Below, in pieces: positions 18,627-30,000 of a stretch of DNA of 55,225 nt. Where the stretch lies: the IMG/VR virus record IMGVR_UViG_3300028553_000034, positions 1 through 55,225 of that record, one strand, 5' to 3'. Below the pieces are notes generated by a model. The model had not been told where the DNA came from. It made no database searches and was given only the letters and a program-made list of their open reading frames with translations. Position numbers and translations under genes: made by a program. Source of the stretch: a virus. The number at the start of each line of letters is the position of its first letter. Within the stretch, counting starts at the first letter, position 1.

Positions 18627-21600
18627 ATGGATACTAAATACTCACTAACAACACTATTAAACGACCTCTTAAGGTTACAGAACAATTCATATCAGATTAT
18701 CTCTAAGGTATCTGATTTGGTATCTTCTAAATCAGACACTATTGAAATGCCTGTATTGGATGCTAATGGCGTAATTCAATCTGTTCAGGTTCCTTCTTTC
18801 GGAGCTATTAAAGATCAACTTACTCGTCTGGAATCAGATGTTAAATCCATTGCAGGAATAGGTGAAACCGAATCTTCAGTTAGACTTTCGGATGGATCTT
18901 TTAGAAAAATCCTAGTTAGTAATTTTCAAAGAGAAGCTGCAGATATTAAATCTATGCCAGTTCCTATTTCTTTTAACACAAAAGAAAATTGGTTTTTTGA
19001 ATCTTTTTTGAATCCTCTTCTTTATGTTTCTTTTAATTTAGGCGATCAAGTTAAATACAACACCGAAAACGTCGAAGTTTCTCGTTATATTCTAAATATA
19101 AATAGTGATGCACAAAAACAATCATTTAACAATAACTTCTTAAGTAAAGCAGACATTCAATATGAAAATTTCGCTAAGGTTCTTATTGCTAATGGAATAA
19201 CCTACTTCTTAGATCAAGACGTAGTTCCTTTACCTCCTAGATCATTAAGATATTTTGGTAACTTTGCAGTAACAAAAATTACTGACGATACAGTTACTGA
19301 ACAAATTGATAATGTTAATTATTCAAAAAGAGTTATTAGAGTTCAACTTGATTCTTTAACTTATAACGATTCACAATCTGAATTTTTAGGAACACAATCT
19401 CTTAAAATTGGAGATTCCCTTATCGTTAATTCGGGAAGACAAAATACTCGATATGAGATTACACAAATCGAATCTTCTACGAGAACTGTAGGTGTTAGAT
19501 TAATTGAAGGTGCAGATCCTATTACAATCGGAACCAATATATTCTCAATTTATTCAGCTGATGAATCTCCTGTTAATGTAAATGTTAATATAGGATTCGA
19601 TGAATATACCGTTGTCTTCATTAAACCTATTGATCCGGATTCTAAAATTTCAGCTGTAAATTGGTCTCCTGGTGTTGGATTCTATACATCAGACCTAAAA
19701 ACTAAAAATGATGTTGGTGAAGATATTGCACTTAGCACATATTATCAAAATGAGGTTGTTGATTTTGGATCTTATCTTTATTCAATAGCTAAAGATGGAG
19801 TAATTCCTACTTCTTTAGGTATCGAACCAGATTCTCCGGATTTGAATGTAGAGAATTTCAAAGTTGTTCAGGTTAATCAACACCTAACAGACAATTCTGT
19901 TCTTTCGGATTTGAAAAAACTCCAATCGGATAAACAAAGAATTCAATCGGATCTAAGATCAACGGATAAATCTATTAAAGAACTTAGATCGAAGATTCAA
20001 ACTACGCAATACGCATCTCAGCAATTAAAAGAAACTGATCAAAATCAATTAAGTACTTTGATCAATCAAAGAGATTCCCTTTCGTCTCTCTTTTCTTCTA
20101 CTATTGATGATATTAATACTATTGGAGTTTCTAATTCGGTTGATCAACTTACGCCTAAATATAGAATTAGAGGATTCTTCCCTATGCCTATTGCAAAATC
20201 CTCGGATAGAACATCCCCTCAAGAAGTTGTACAATTTATTGTACAATATAGATATTTAAGTAAAGAAGGTGGAGCTAATCAACCTGAACAAATCAATTTC
20301 TTGGATCAGGACGGACAAACTCGTAGAGGAACTTTTTCTACTTGGGTAGAAGTTCGATCTGAAGTAAGACAAAGAAAAACCGACCCTACAACAGGTCAAG
20401 TAACTTGGGCTATTGAAGATCTAGAAAATGCTGATTCAGTTAATATAAATTCGGTAGATATTCCAATCTCATTTGGTGAATCTGTAGAATTTAGAATTAA
20501 ATCTCTTTCTGAATCCGGATGGCCAGTATCCCCTAAGGAATCTGAATTTTCAGAAATTATGAAAATAGAATTTCCTCCAGAATTCGAATCTTCTCCAGAT
20601 GCCGGATCTATTCTTTCCGAAGCAAATGATGAGAAAGTAAGAGTTGAGCTACAACAAGATCTTGATGCATTAGGTATAAAGAAACACGTTGCAAATCAAT
20701 TCGAACAAAATGGAAAATTCTTTGCTCATCCATCAACCGAAATTTCTTCTGGATTCTTATCTCCTGAACAAAATGTTATTGCTCTTTTTGATAAGCTAAT
20801 AGCAATGGATTCAGAAATCGCTAGATTGACTGCATTATTAGAAGCTTCGAGAGGTGTTCTTGTTGTTAGAGTAATCGACGAAGCTGGAACAGAATATCAA
20901 GTTCAATCTAATACAACGTTGAAACTTTTTGCTGGAAATTATAAGGATGAGGTTGCACAAAGAACAGTTAAAAAAGGTGCAATTATTTCTAAGAATTATT
21001 TTGTTAAAATGTTTAATGATTCCGCAAGTTCTCTTGAAATGTATGCTAGATATTGGGGAAATCGAATTTATAAAGCTAATGAATCTTGGTCAGGTGGAAC
21101 AGCTTACAATTCAAACGACACAGATTATAATTTAACGAGAAGATATGATCGAGTTCCTTTAGGACTTTCTAATCCTTCATTAGATGATGTATCTTCTTAT
21201 GGATTTGTTAGGGAACTTCCACAACAATCTTCTCAAGTTCTTGGTGAATTTATTTCTTCTAGATATGTTTCTATTGATGGCAAATCTAATCTTTATGGTG
21301 CTGTTAGTGGAGCTACAAATGGTGTTATTGATGCATTTTCTCAAACTTCTAATTCTTCGCCTTATTTTGCTTCTAATATCGATGATTTAGAATGGATAAA
21401 TGATCTTACTATACAAGATGCTATATCATCTACTGCTGGTATTGGATCTTCTGCATCTGATTTTATTTGGAAAGGATCTTTAACTGGACCTACAACAATT
21501 TCGAACGTGATTCCTTTATTAGATGGATCCGTAATTAACGATTATGATGATACAATTCTTATTCATATCGATCATCCTGCTATAGATGATTGGAATCTTG

Positions 21601-22250
21601 AATCAGATCCTAATTCAGCTGCTAATTTAGATGTAAGAAATTCTATTTTAGGAAATGTTATTTCTGGTTCTACTGGATCTCTATATCAAACTCCTTTATT
21701 TTTTGAAGGTGTAGGTGGAACAGGAGATCGATACGCTAAAATAGCTTTTGATGTAAATGATCAATATCTTTTAGGACCTAAATCTGTTGGTTGTTATTTG
21801 TTTATGAATCCTACTTCACATTCAGATATAGTTGTTGATGGATCAGATTCCCTATCAGTTAGAAGAATTACTTTTGGTGAAGAACAAGCAATAACTATTC
21901 CTATTACTTTCCAATATAGAATGACAGATTATTTTGGAGTTGGAAATGTAGGTATTGGTAACATTTCTGGAGTTAGAAACTTTTCTAAAAATGCTAATTT
22001 AGTTTACACAAAGAAAATAGGTTTCGATATATACAGCAATCCAATCAATAAAGAAAGGTTTTCTTTTGATATAGAGGTAACAGCTAGATATTATTCTAGA
22101 ACTATCGTTGGAAAAGATCTTCCTTCTAGAACATTCGATACTGCATTGGATGATTTGAATAAAACAATCAAGTCAATAACACCTAGAACTACTAGGAACG
22201 AAACTCCTGTACAGCTTAGAGGTACCAAAGGTGGAGATTCGAATAGATAG
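18627..22250 (+). CDS. Very large baseplate/tail structural protein with coiled coil
   Basis: A 1207-aa protein. An N-terminal helix (LNDLLRLQNNSYQIISKV) precedes beta domains. Residues ~430-490 form a clear coiled coil (LKKLQSDKQRIQSDLRSTDK, then INQRDSLSSLF). A segment with VQFIVQYRYLSKEG, FSTWVEVRS and ESVEFRIKSLSESGWPVSP looks like a fibronectin-III-type module. The C-terminal third is beta-rich and Gly/Ser-rich. It starts two bases after the preceding stop. It is a virion protein by size, context and domain style; its exact place in the baseplate is unknown. Confidence 0.5.
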   Translation: MDTKYSLTTLLNDLLRLQNNSYQIISKVSDLVSSKSDTIEMPVLDANGVIQSVQVPSFGAIKDQLTRLESDVKSIAGIGETESSVRLSDGSFRKILVSNFQREAADIKSMPVPISFNTKENWFFESFLNPLLYVSFNLGDQVKYNTENVEVSRYILNINSDAQKQSFNNNFLSKADIQYENFAKVLIANGITYFLDQDVVPLPPRSLRYFGNFAVTKITDDTVTEQIDNVNYSKRVIRVQLDSLTYNDSQSEFLGTQSLKIGDSLIVNSGRQNTRYEITQIESSTRTVGVRLIEGADPITIGTNIFSIYSADESPVNVNVNIGFDEYTVVFIKPIDPDSKISAVNWSPGVGFYTSDLKTKNDVGEDIALSTYYQNEVVDFGSYLYSIAKDGVIPTSLGIEPDSPDLNVENFKVVQVNQHLTDNSVLSDLKKLQSDKQRIQSDLRSTDKSIKELRSKIQTTQYASQQLKETDQNQLSTLINQRDSLSSLFSSTIDDINTIGVSNSVDQLTPKYRIRGFFPMPIAKSSDRTSPQEVVQFIVQYRYLSKEGGANQPEQINFLDQDGQTRRGTFSTWVEVRSEVRQRKTDPTTGQVTWAIEDLENADSVNINSVDIPISFGESVEFRIKSLSESGWPVSPKESEFSEIMKIEFPPEFESSPDAGSILSEANDEKVRVELQQDLDALGIKKHVANQFEQNGKFFAHPSTEISSGFLSPEQNVIALFDKLIAMDSEIARLTALLEASRGVLVVRVIDEAGTEYQVQSNTTLKLFAGNYKDEVAQRTVKKGAIISKNYFVKMFNDSASSLEMYARYWGNRIYKANESWSGGTAYNSNDTDYNLTRRYDRVPLGLSNPSLDDVSSYGFVRELPQQSSQVLGEFISSRYVSIDGKSNLYGAVSGATNGVIDAFSQTSNSSPYFASNIDDLEWINDLTIQDAISSTAGIGSSASDFIWKGSLTGPTTISNVIPLLDGSVINDYDDTILIHIDHPAIDDWNLESDPNSAANLDVRNSILGNVISGSTGSLYQTPLFFEGVGGTGDRYAKIAFDVNDQYLLGPKSVGCYLFMNPTSHSDIVVDGSDSLSVRRITFGEEQAITIPITFQYRMTDYFGVGNVGIGNISGVRNFSKNANLVYTKKIGFDIYSNPINKERFSFDIEVTARYYSRTIVGKDLPSRTFDTALDDLNKTIKSITPRTTRNETPVQLRGTKGGDSNR

Positions 22251-22269
22251 AATAAATAATTGAAATGAG

Positions 22270-25200
22270 ATGCCTAATCAAATACTTAAAAGAAGTTCCT
22301 TCGGATTACTTAGAACAAATCCTAAGCTAACTACTAATATAAAAATAATTGCCGATTCAAAGAATAGAATCTATTTAGAGACTATTGACGCAAATCCACT
22401 TTTAAGTAAATCAATATACAAAGGTTTTGAAGTTAGTGGTAACGGATCATATTCTTTCGATTTAAGAAGATTTTTTTCTCAAGGTAGTAGAACTCTACCA
22501 GAAGATATCGCATACAGTATTTTTGAAGAAGATCCCTCAACATCCGTAAAAGATAGATTCAATAAGCAATACGATTTCACTTATGGATATGGTATGTACC
22601 CTAAAAACAGTCGTTTATATTCCGAAGAATACTCTCTCTTTGCACCAATTTGGGTCGAGAAAGATTCTATTCCTGATTATTTCTTAATTTTCAAGATGGA
22701 CGATCCTGTTACTTTTAATTCTTTACCATATTCTACAACAAATCTAGATACAAATCCTCTACTTAATACATTAGTAGAAGATCCTTCTAATTTCTTTGAT
22801 AATGTATTAAAGAAAGCAAGAATAATCAAGAAATTTGATTTGACTGATAAGACTGAAATTGGTAAATATATTAGAAATCACGTAAATGATCCTAGTTTTC
22901 CGGAATCACCTTTTTATTCTTCATTGAATAAAGGGGAAAATTCTTATTGGAATGGAATATCATATAGAAAAGGTGGATTTGGATCTATTGGTTCTGATAT
23001 CTATTTAGATTATACACTAATTGATAAGACTTTTATAGAATCAGAAGATTTTATAACTGACGGATTCAAAAGAAATAGTGTTATTTGTGCTAATCTTCTT
23101 AATATGGAATTTCTATTTGATGATGAAGAACAAATAGAATATACATTTGGTAGATATTTTGGTCTTTACGTTAGTGAAGTCGAATTAGGTAAATTTGAAA
23201 TTAGTAAAGATCGACTTTTTGATGACAGATTCAATGAACAAACACAAACTCCACAATCGAATGAAAAGGTTATTGGTGTTTCTACTTCTGTTAAAGATGA
23301 TATTCAATATAACGTAAATGGAATAAAAATATATCCACAAATTGGAGCTTCTGGACCTTATTCAGGACGTTTGATGACTTGGTCAGAACTTCAAAATGTT
23401 AGATTTGGTTATGTTAAAGATCGAAATAGTAATTTCTATTCGATCGATAATGTTACTAATTGGTCAACATTAAATCCACTTACTAATACATCCGATACAG
23501 ATTATTTGAGAATTAAGAATAAAACGGTAAATTGGAAAAATTTTAGTGGATTTGAATCGCCTTTTACCTATATTCCTTCCATAAAAACTGACGTAAAGGG
23601 TAGACCGGCTATTGCATTTAAGTTAATTTCTGCACCAAACGACGGTGATGAAATTAGAGTACAATATACGGATTGGACGAATCCAAAAGAATCTCCTTAT
23701 ATAGATAATCACACAGTAAAAGGAAATTCTACTCTTCCTTCAGGAACTATAAGTGGATTAACTTTTAGTACTAATGGAACTTTGAAAGATATTTCTATTG
23801 CTATAGTTGCATCAATAAATCAGATACAAAATTATTCTAACGAGATTCAAGCATTTCAATCTTTTTATATCAATGGAGAGATTTTAATCTTTGCTAGAAT
23901 TAATTCCGAGAATTGGAACAAATTAAAAATATCTTTATTTAGTGATGCTTCTATATTCCCTTTCTTACTTTCAAATGAATTTATTGATGAACAATCGACA
24001 TTAACATATCAATCTTCACCTATAGCATTAAGTCCTATTTCAGCAGGAAAATTATTAATATCTAATTTCGAAGGAGGTAATAATCAATCGGAATCAAGAG
24101 CAATAATAGAGAGAAAATATATTCAAGAATTCATAGATCCTATTGATGATATTTTTATTAAGACTACTTCTGGATATAATACAACAGATGATTATGGTCT
24201 TTATCTAGACGAACCAATCTATAACGATAATGGAGAAATTATAGGGTTCAAAAACTATGATAAATACTATGTAATTAATCTCATTGACAATAAACAGAAG
24301 ATTGAATTTGGATCTTCTAGCAAATTATCACTTTATAAGAAAGCGTTGAATTCTAATGGATATCTTTCTATTTTCCCTATAAAAGATTTTGATTTTGATT
24401 TCAATAATACGGATTATAAAAAAGATGCTGATTCTTCACCTTCTGGACTTTATGATTGGTATATCAGTGGTACAGGAGGAACTGGAAATATACCTACTTT
24501 CAATTATCCGACTTTAGGACCCACTTCACAATCATTCATATATCAACTAATAGGACCTACTTCCCCCTTTGTTCAAAATGGAGGATTTCAATCTCTTATT
24601 GGATATCAAGATGATCTAAATGATACTGTAGATCCTGTTGTTAATGAATATGATCGTCTCAAAGAAAATTATGTTACTCAATTAGCTCTTTCTTCTAGAG
24701 TAGTTCCATTCATAAACAAATGGGTATATGATAATGAATCAACCGACGTTAGAGAAAATGGATATCGACTAAACGTGGATCAAGCAATGGGATATAATAA
24801 CTTTTCTCCGGATTTTGATCAAGTAGAAAAGACGACTAAATTCTTTACTCATGAGTGGTATTACTTACAGAAATATCCGCCTTATATGGATTTTAATCAG
24901 AAGCTAGAATCATTTTCGTATTTTGATAACGATCTTTATTTCCCAGATCTTCCTATTATTGGATCGCCTGGATCTACTTCCACATATTTAGGTCTTACTG
25001 GAGCTAGTGGAGCTTCAGCTAATTTACTTTCGATCGAAGAAGATTATTTCTTATCATATTTCACTAGAGAAACCGTAGATGGATTAGCGATACCTAGGGA
25101 TTTTAAGTATTCACTATTTAGTGGATCCTCTAATTCAAAGGCCGCAGAAACTCTTTTTAGAGGAATTAAAGTTGAGGTTTTAGATCGATCGGAATTTAGT

Positions 25201-27078
25201 TCAATTAATTATAATCGAGATTCTCTTAAATACGTCTATAACGAAAAATATAACAATTACAAATTTTCTGCTGTTCTTACTTATGGTAATGCAGGATCTC
25301 AGATTACTGTTATAAAAAATGATAAATGGAAATCAATAACTCTGATTATTCAATGTGATTTCTCAGATCTTCTATTTCAATATGAAGATACGAATACTTC
25401 AGAGATACACCAATTTATAGATAGATCATTACTTTATACTGTTGATGATAAATTTCAGCTTAATGCTGGAGATTTAGAATATAAAGACAATCCAATTTCT
25501 GGAAAAATAGTCGATTGGATAGATAATGGATCTTATTTTGAAGTGATAATGGGTATTGATAATGTTGGAAATTTACCTAATCTTACTTCAGAAATTACAC
25601 AAAATGAAAACGGTAGTTATAATACAATTTCAGTTTCAGCTAATTCACTCACATATATCTTCAATGATATTTACGACATAACAGCAAATACATTTAAGTG
25701 TACTTCAATAAGTGGATTACCTCTATTACCAAATCCTGCTACACCGAACGGAACATATAATTTATCAACTTTACTTTCTATTACTTGGCAACCGTTTACT
25801 GCTTTAAGAAATTCACCTTTAGAAACAAATCCTATTTATGATGCAGGCGGTTATAATGCTTATAGATCTTTAATTGATTCAATATCTTTCTCGACTATTC
25901 AATCTTCAATAAATCTTGGAGATAATGAGATTCGATATATTTCGGTTTCAAAAACAGGATTAATCGAGGAAAATACTTTTGTTATTTCTTTAGTAAGACC
26001 GGATTATCCAATTAAATCATCTTACCTAAAAAGAGAAGCTCTTAGGAAAACGTCTTTGGATTCCCAACAAAATCAATCTATTCTAGGATATACGATCGGA
26101 TCTTTAGATCGAATTTCTTTTAATCCGATAGTAAGATATAGAGGAAATTATACGCCTAGATGGAAAAATATCTTTCAATTCGTTGATATGAATGATCTTA
26201 AGTTAGAAGGATTAGATTATTTCAATATACAAATACTTACTGAATTAGCTTGGATCAAAGACAATAATTTAGGTAAGATTAAGAATTTATATTTCAATAA
26301 AGTAAACACAGAAAATCCTAACATTATTTTATCTAATAATCTTAATACGAATTCAGAGAGATTCATATATCCTTTAATAGGTGACGTATCAATTGATTTC
26401 TCAGATTTTTATGTATTCCGATCTAATTGGGATCCTTTTTACTACAAAAAATACATCAAAAATAACATTTTTGAAAATGTAATAGGAACTAGAGAACCTA
26501 AAGAAGAAAAATCATTCTTTGCATCTAAAGCAATTTCTATTCCGACTGAAATACGATTAGAAACATTTCCTTTAGGAATATCTACATCACAAGATGTTAT
26601 AGATGCTGGGTCATTACAAAATATAAATTCTGGAATAATAGAAAAAAGAATAATTACTTCATCAAAAACAGAATTAGATCTTAGTATATTAGTTACGAAA
26701 TCTTTATCTGATTGGTTAATAACTGACGGATTTGGTGTGGAATTCTATAAATTTATCGATCCAAATTATTCATTCGGTGATCTTATATTAGATGATGACA
26801 TAAAAACTTATATACAAGAAAATATATTTCAAAGATATGCAATTAAAGAAGTTATCCTTTGGGAGAAGACTTGGCTTCCTTCTAAAGGCGTAAATGATCT
26901 TCCACAAATAGCTATAAATTTAACAGATATCCAAAAAATTCAAAACGGATATCTAAAAAGCAAGAATTTCAAAGTTATCATTGATGAAAGTGGTGGACTT
27001 AATTTTAAGGTGATATATACAGTACCTAAAGATAAAAGAACCTCAATATCGATAACAGTTGTACTTGAGAAAAAATAA
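22270..27078 (+). CDS. Giant baseplate-associated structural protein (1602 aa)
   Basis: This is the longest gene in the window. The N-terminus reads KRSSFGLLRTNPKLTTNIKI and DSKNRIYLETIDANPLLS. The remainder is a long series of beta-sandwich-like segments, with one short Gly-Ser/Ala patch (TGASGASANLLS). There is no signal peptide or membrane helix. It stands between another giant protein and the tail fibre gene, so it may be the platform connecting wedge and fibre. I do not recognise a family. A start at 22261 or earlier is not supported; the ATG at 22270 follows an AT-rich leader. Confidence 0.5.
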   Translation: MPNQILKRSSFGLLRTNPKLTTNIKIIADSKNRIYLETIDANPLLSKSIYKGFEVSGNGSYSFDLRRFFSQGSRTLPEDIAYSIFEEDPSTSVKDRFNKQYDFTYGYGMYPKNSRLYSEEYSLFAPIWVEKDSIPDYFLIFKMDDPVTFNSLPYSTTNLDTNPLLNTLVEDPSNFFDNVLKKARIIKKFDLTDKTEIGKYIRNHVNDPSFPESPFYSSLNKGENSYWNGISYRKGGFGSIGSDIYLDYTLIDKTFIESEDFITDGFKRNSVICANLLNMEFLFDDEEQIEYTFGRYFGLYVSEVELGKFEISKDRLFDDRFNEQTQTPQSNEKVIGVSTSVKDDIQYNVNGIKIYPQIGASGPYSGRLMTWSELQNVRFGYVKDRNSNFYSIDNVTNWSTLNPLTNTSDTDYLRIKNKTVNWKNFSGFESPFTYIPSIKTDVKGRPAIAFKLISAPNDGDEIRVQYTDWTNPKESPYIDNHTVKGNSTLPSGTISGLTFSTNGTLKDISIAIVASINQIQNYSNEIQAFQSFYINGEILIFARINSENWNKLKISLFSDASIFPFLLSNEFIDEQSTLTYQSSPIALSPISAGKLLISNFEGGNNQSESRAIIERKYIQEFIDPIDDIFIKTTSGYNTTDDYGLYLDEPIYNDNGEIIGFKNYDKYYVINLIDNKQKIEFGSSSKLSLYKKALNSNGYLSIFPIKDFDFDFNNTDYKKDADSSPSGLYDWYISGTGGTGNIPTFNYPTLGPTSQSFIYQLIGPTSPFVQNGGFQSLIGYQDDLNDTVDPVVNEYDRLKENYVTQLALSSRVVPFINKWVYDNESTDVRENGYRLNVDQAMGYNNFSPDFDQVEKTTKFFTHEWYYLQKYPPYMDFNQKLESFSYFDNDLYFPDLPIIGSPGSTSTYLGLTGASGASANLLSIEEDYFLSYFTRETVDGLAIPRDFKYSLFSGSSNSKAAETLFRGIKVEVLDRSEFSSINYNRDSLKYVYNEKYNNYKFSAVLTYGNAGSQITVIKNDKWKSITLIIQCDFSDLLFQYEDTNTSEIHQFIDRSLLYTVDDKFQLNAGDLEYKDNPISGKIVDWIDNGSYFEVIMGIDNVGNLPNLTSEITQNENGSYNTISVSANSLTYIFNDIYDITANTFKCTSISGLPLLPNPATPNGTYNLSTLLSITWQPFTALRNSPLETNPIYDAGGYNAYRSLIDSISFSTIQSSINLGDNEIRYISVSKTGLIEENTFVISLVRPDYPIKSSYLKREALRKTSLDSQQNQSILGYTIGSLDRISFNPIVRYRGNYTPRWKNIFQFVDMNDLKLEGLDYFNIQILTELAWIKDNNLGKIKNLYFNKVNTENPNIILSNNLNTNSERFIYPLIGDVSIDFSDFYVFRSNWDPFYYKKYIKNNIFENVIGTREPKEEKSFFASKAISIPTEIRLETFPLGISTSQDVIDAGSLQNINSGIIEKRIITSSKTELDLSILVTKSLSDWLITDGFGVEFYKFIDPNYSFGDLILDDDIKTYIQENIFQRYAIKEVILWEKTWLPSKGVNDLPQIAINLTDIQKIQNGYLKSKNFKVIIDESGGLNFKVIYTVPKDKRTSISITVVLEKK

Positions 27079-27089
27079 ATACGTAAATA

Positions 27090-30000
27090 ATGCCAATAGT
27101 AATTAAGGAATTATTTCCTTCGGATCCTTTATCGGAAGCACTAGAGAAAATAAATTTTAACTTCGATCAACTTATTTTAGCTGGAGGAGGTCCTCAAGGA
27201 CCTCTAGGTCCTATAGGAGTTCCTGGAATACCTGGACCTCAAGGAGAAAGAGGAGATCATTGGCAAGTAGGAACAACTGCTCCTACTGCTGATCATGGAC
27301 CTAATTATGGAGCTCTTAAGGATTTTGATTTTTGGATTAGTGCAACAGGTCAAGTTTATTATTGGAGTATTGGTTCTACATCTTGGGTTAATTCAGGAAC
27401 AAATTTAACAGGACCTCAAGGTGCAAGTGGTGCAACTGGAGGATCTTTCGAAATAGGAATGTATCAAGGATCTACAGGAAATGCTAATACACCTCTTTCG
27501 ATTCCTCCAGTAGGACCTACAAATTATACTCCCGGTTCTGGTGGTGCTACCACTGTTGCTTCAGGTGGAGTAGATTTTATTATTCCAGTTAACATCAATA
27601 AGAATTCATTTTTCCTAGGAGATGGTGGTTGGGCATATTCAAAATTAAATAACTTCGGTGTTTATGATGTTACTATTCCAGGTAACATTCAAAGACTTAT
27701 ACCGAAACAAGTTATAATACAAACTGCAATAGATTCAACTGGTCTAGGAGGTTTAACTATAGGTGCATATGGAGCTACGAGTGCAATTGGTGCTACTCAA
27801 TCTAATTATGAAGGAGTTTCTACTGAAGTAACCGATGCTCTTAACTTCTTTACTGCAGGATTTGCTTATACTAATACAGCTGGTCAATACTCGCATCAAT
27901 TCCGAATGAGAACAGGAACTATAAACCTAGAGATTCAAGCAGGAGATAATAACTTTGCTGCTCTAGCTGCAGGGAAAACACCGGATCTTATTCTTAGATC
28001 GAATAGAACTTTAATTAAAGATTTTACTTCTAATCAAATTACAATAGGTGCTACCTCTACTATGTTTAGAGAAAAGGCTGCAATTGGATATTCATCAATT
28101 CCTACATTTGATAGTAATTCAACTTTAGATAATTCAGGAATAATGCGTTCTAGAGGAGATATTTATGTAGGAGCTTTGAATGGCCTTGCAAATACTATAC
28201 ATATAGGATATGCAAGAACTTCGGATGGATCTGCTTCTTTAAATCTTTATACTAACGGTTCTACACCGACAACTTCTACTTTTTCGATAGGAAGAGTTAA
28301 TGGAGTTAATGGAGTAGCGACTATAGATCAAACAGGAACAGGCGCTCTACAAATAAATTCAACAACTTCAGGCAGTTACATAAATTTAGTAGCTAATCAT
28401 CTAAGTGGACATATTCGTTTTAGTAATTCTTCAGGTTCAGAAATAGCTAGAATTGATACAGTAAATTCAAGAGTAGGAATAGGAACTTCTTCCCCTTCGA
28501 ATACATTAGATGTAGTAGGTTCCTCTATGGGATTAAGAGCAGGAATTTATGGTACATCAAATTCCATAGAATTTATAAATTCTATAGGATCTCCAATAAG
28601 TTCAAGGATAGCTTTTGGTTCTGATGGATCAAGTTGGAATTTAGCATTTGCTAAGAATGTAGCCGGAACTTATACTGATTTGATGACATTACAAACAAAT
28701 GGTAATTTTGGAATAGGAACAACAACACCTAATGATCGTTTAGAAGTTAAAGATGGAGGAATTATAGTAAATACAACTACGATTCTTAATTATTCTAATG
28801 GATATGGAATTCAATTTAACAATAATACTTCATTTTATTCAGGAATAAAATCTTATACTAGTACTCCTGCAAATAACATGGGTCTTTCTTTCTTTAGTTC
28901 TAATGCTGGATCTTCAGTTGAATCGATGAGAATACAACCGAATGGATTCATAAGTATAGGTCCATCAGCACACCAAAACGTTCCTGAATATAGAATTCAT
29001 ATACAAGGAGACGAAGAAAATTCTATTTTAATTAGATCAAGAAATACAACAATCGGAACACAAAATAATATCCTATTACAAAGATCAAATCTTTCAGCTG
29101 CTACACCTAATGCATATGCTTTAGGTGGATTAAGCTTTGGTGGTTATAATGGAACTACTTGGACTTCTGGATACAACGGTGGATCGCAAATTCTTTCTTA
29201 TTCTTCAGGTACATGGACAGCAACTTCTAATCCATCAGATCTAAGATTCTCGACTACTCCTATTAATACAATTGCTACAGTTGAAAGAATGAGAATTTCG
29301 AATTCAGGAAATATATCAGTTGGTTCTCAAGGAAATGCAACTTTTAATTTAGAATTTCAAGGAAATGCAAATAAAATTATAGGTGTAAGTGGTGCTAATA
29401 CAGGGGATGGATTTGATTTGGATGTAAGAGGTGGTCAATCAGGAGTAACGGTCGATGCAAATGGCGGAATCCTTAATTTGTATATGGGACAATCTAGAGG
29501 ATCCGGTAATTCGAGTATTGGGTTTTGGGGATTAGGAATAGGTGGAATTGCGTCTTCTAATTTAAGAACATACGAACAAAAAGCCATAATGAATGAAAAT
29601 GGAAATTGGGCTTTTGGTAGTATAACCCCTTCGTCTTCTAAAATAGATCTTCTAGGATCTTTAAGAATAAGAAGCTCTTCGTCTAATAATAACGTTCTCG
29701 CAAACGGTCTGAGATTTAATTCAGATGACGACACTTATGAATCCGAAATAAGAGCATATCAAGGATCCAGTAATTCTCGATTAGGACTTTCTTTTAGAAC
29801 TACTGATAATTCTTCTACGACATCAGAACGTATGCGACTAAATCCAGATGGAGGAATTCAAATGATGAATGATACACTTGTAACTGAAGGATCATTTACA
29901 ATCTCCGTTCTCACTCCTACTACAATTATTGACGCTTCATATCAAAATGTTATTAATATAGCCTCGGATGATAAAGATAGAATAATTTATTTTAGTAGAG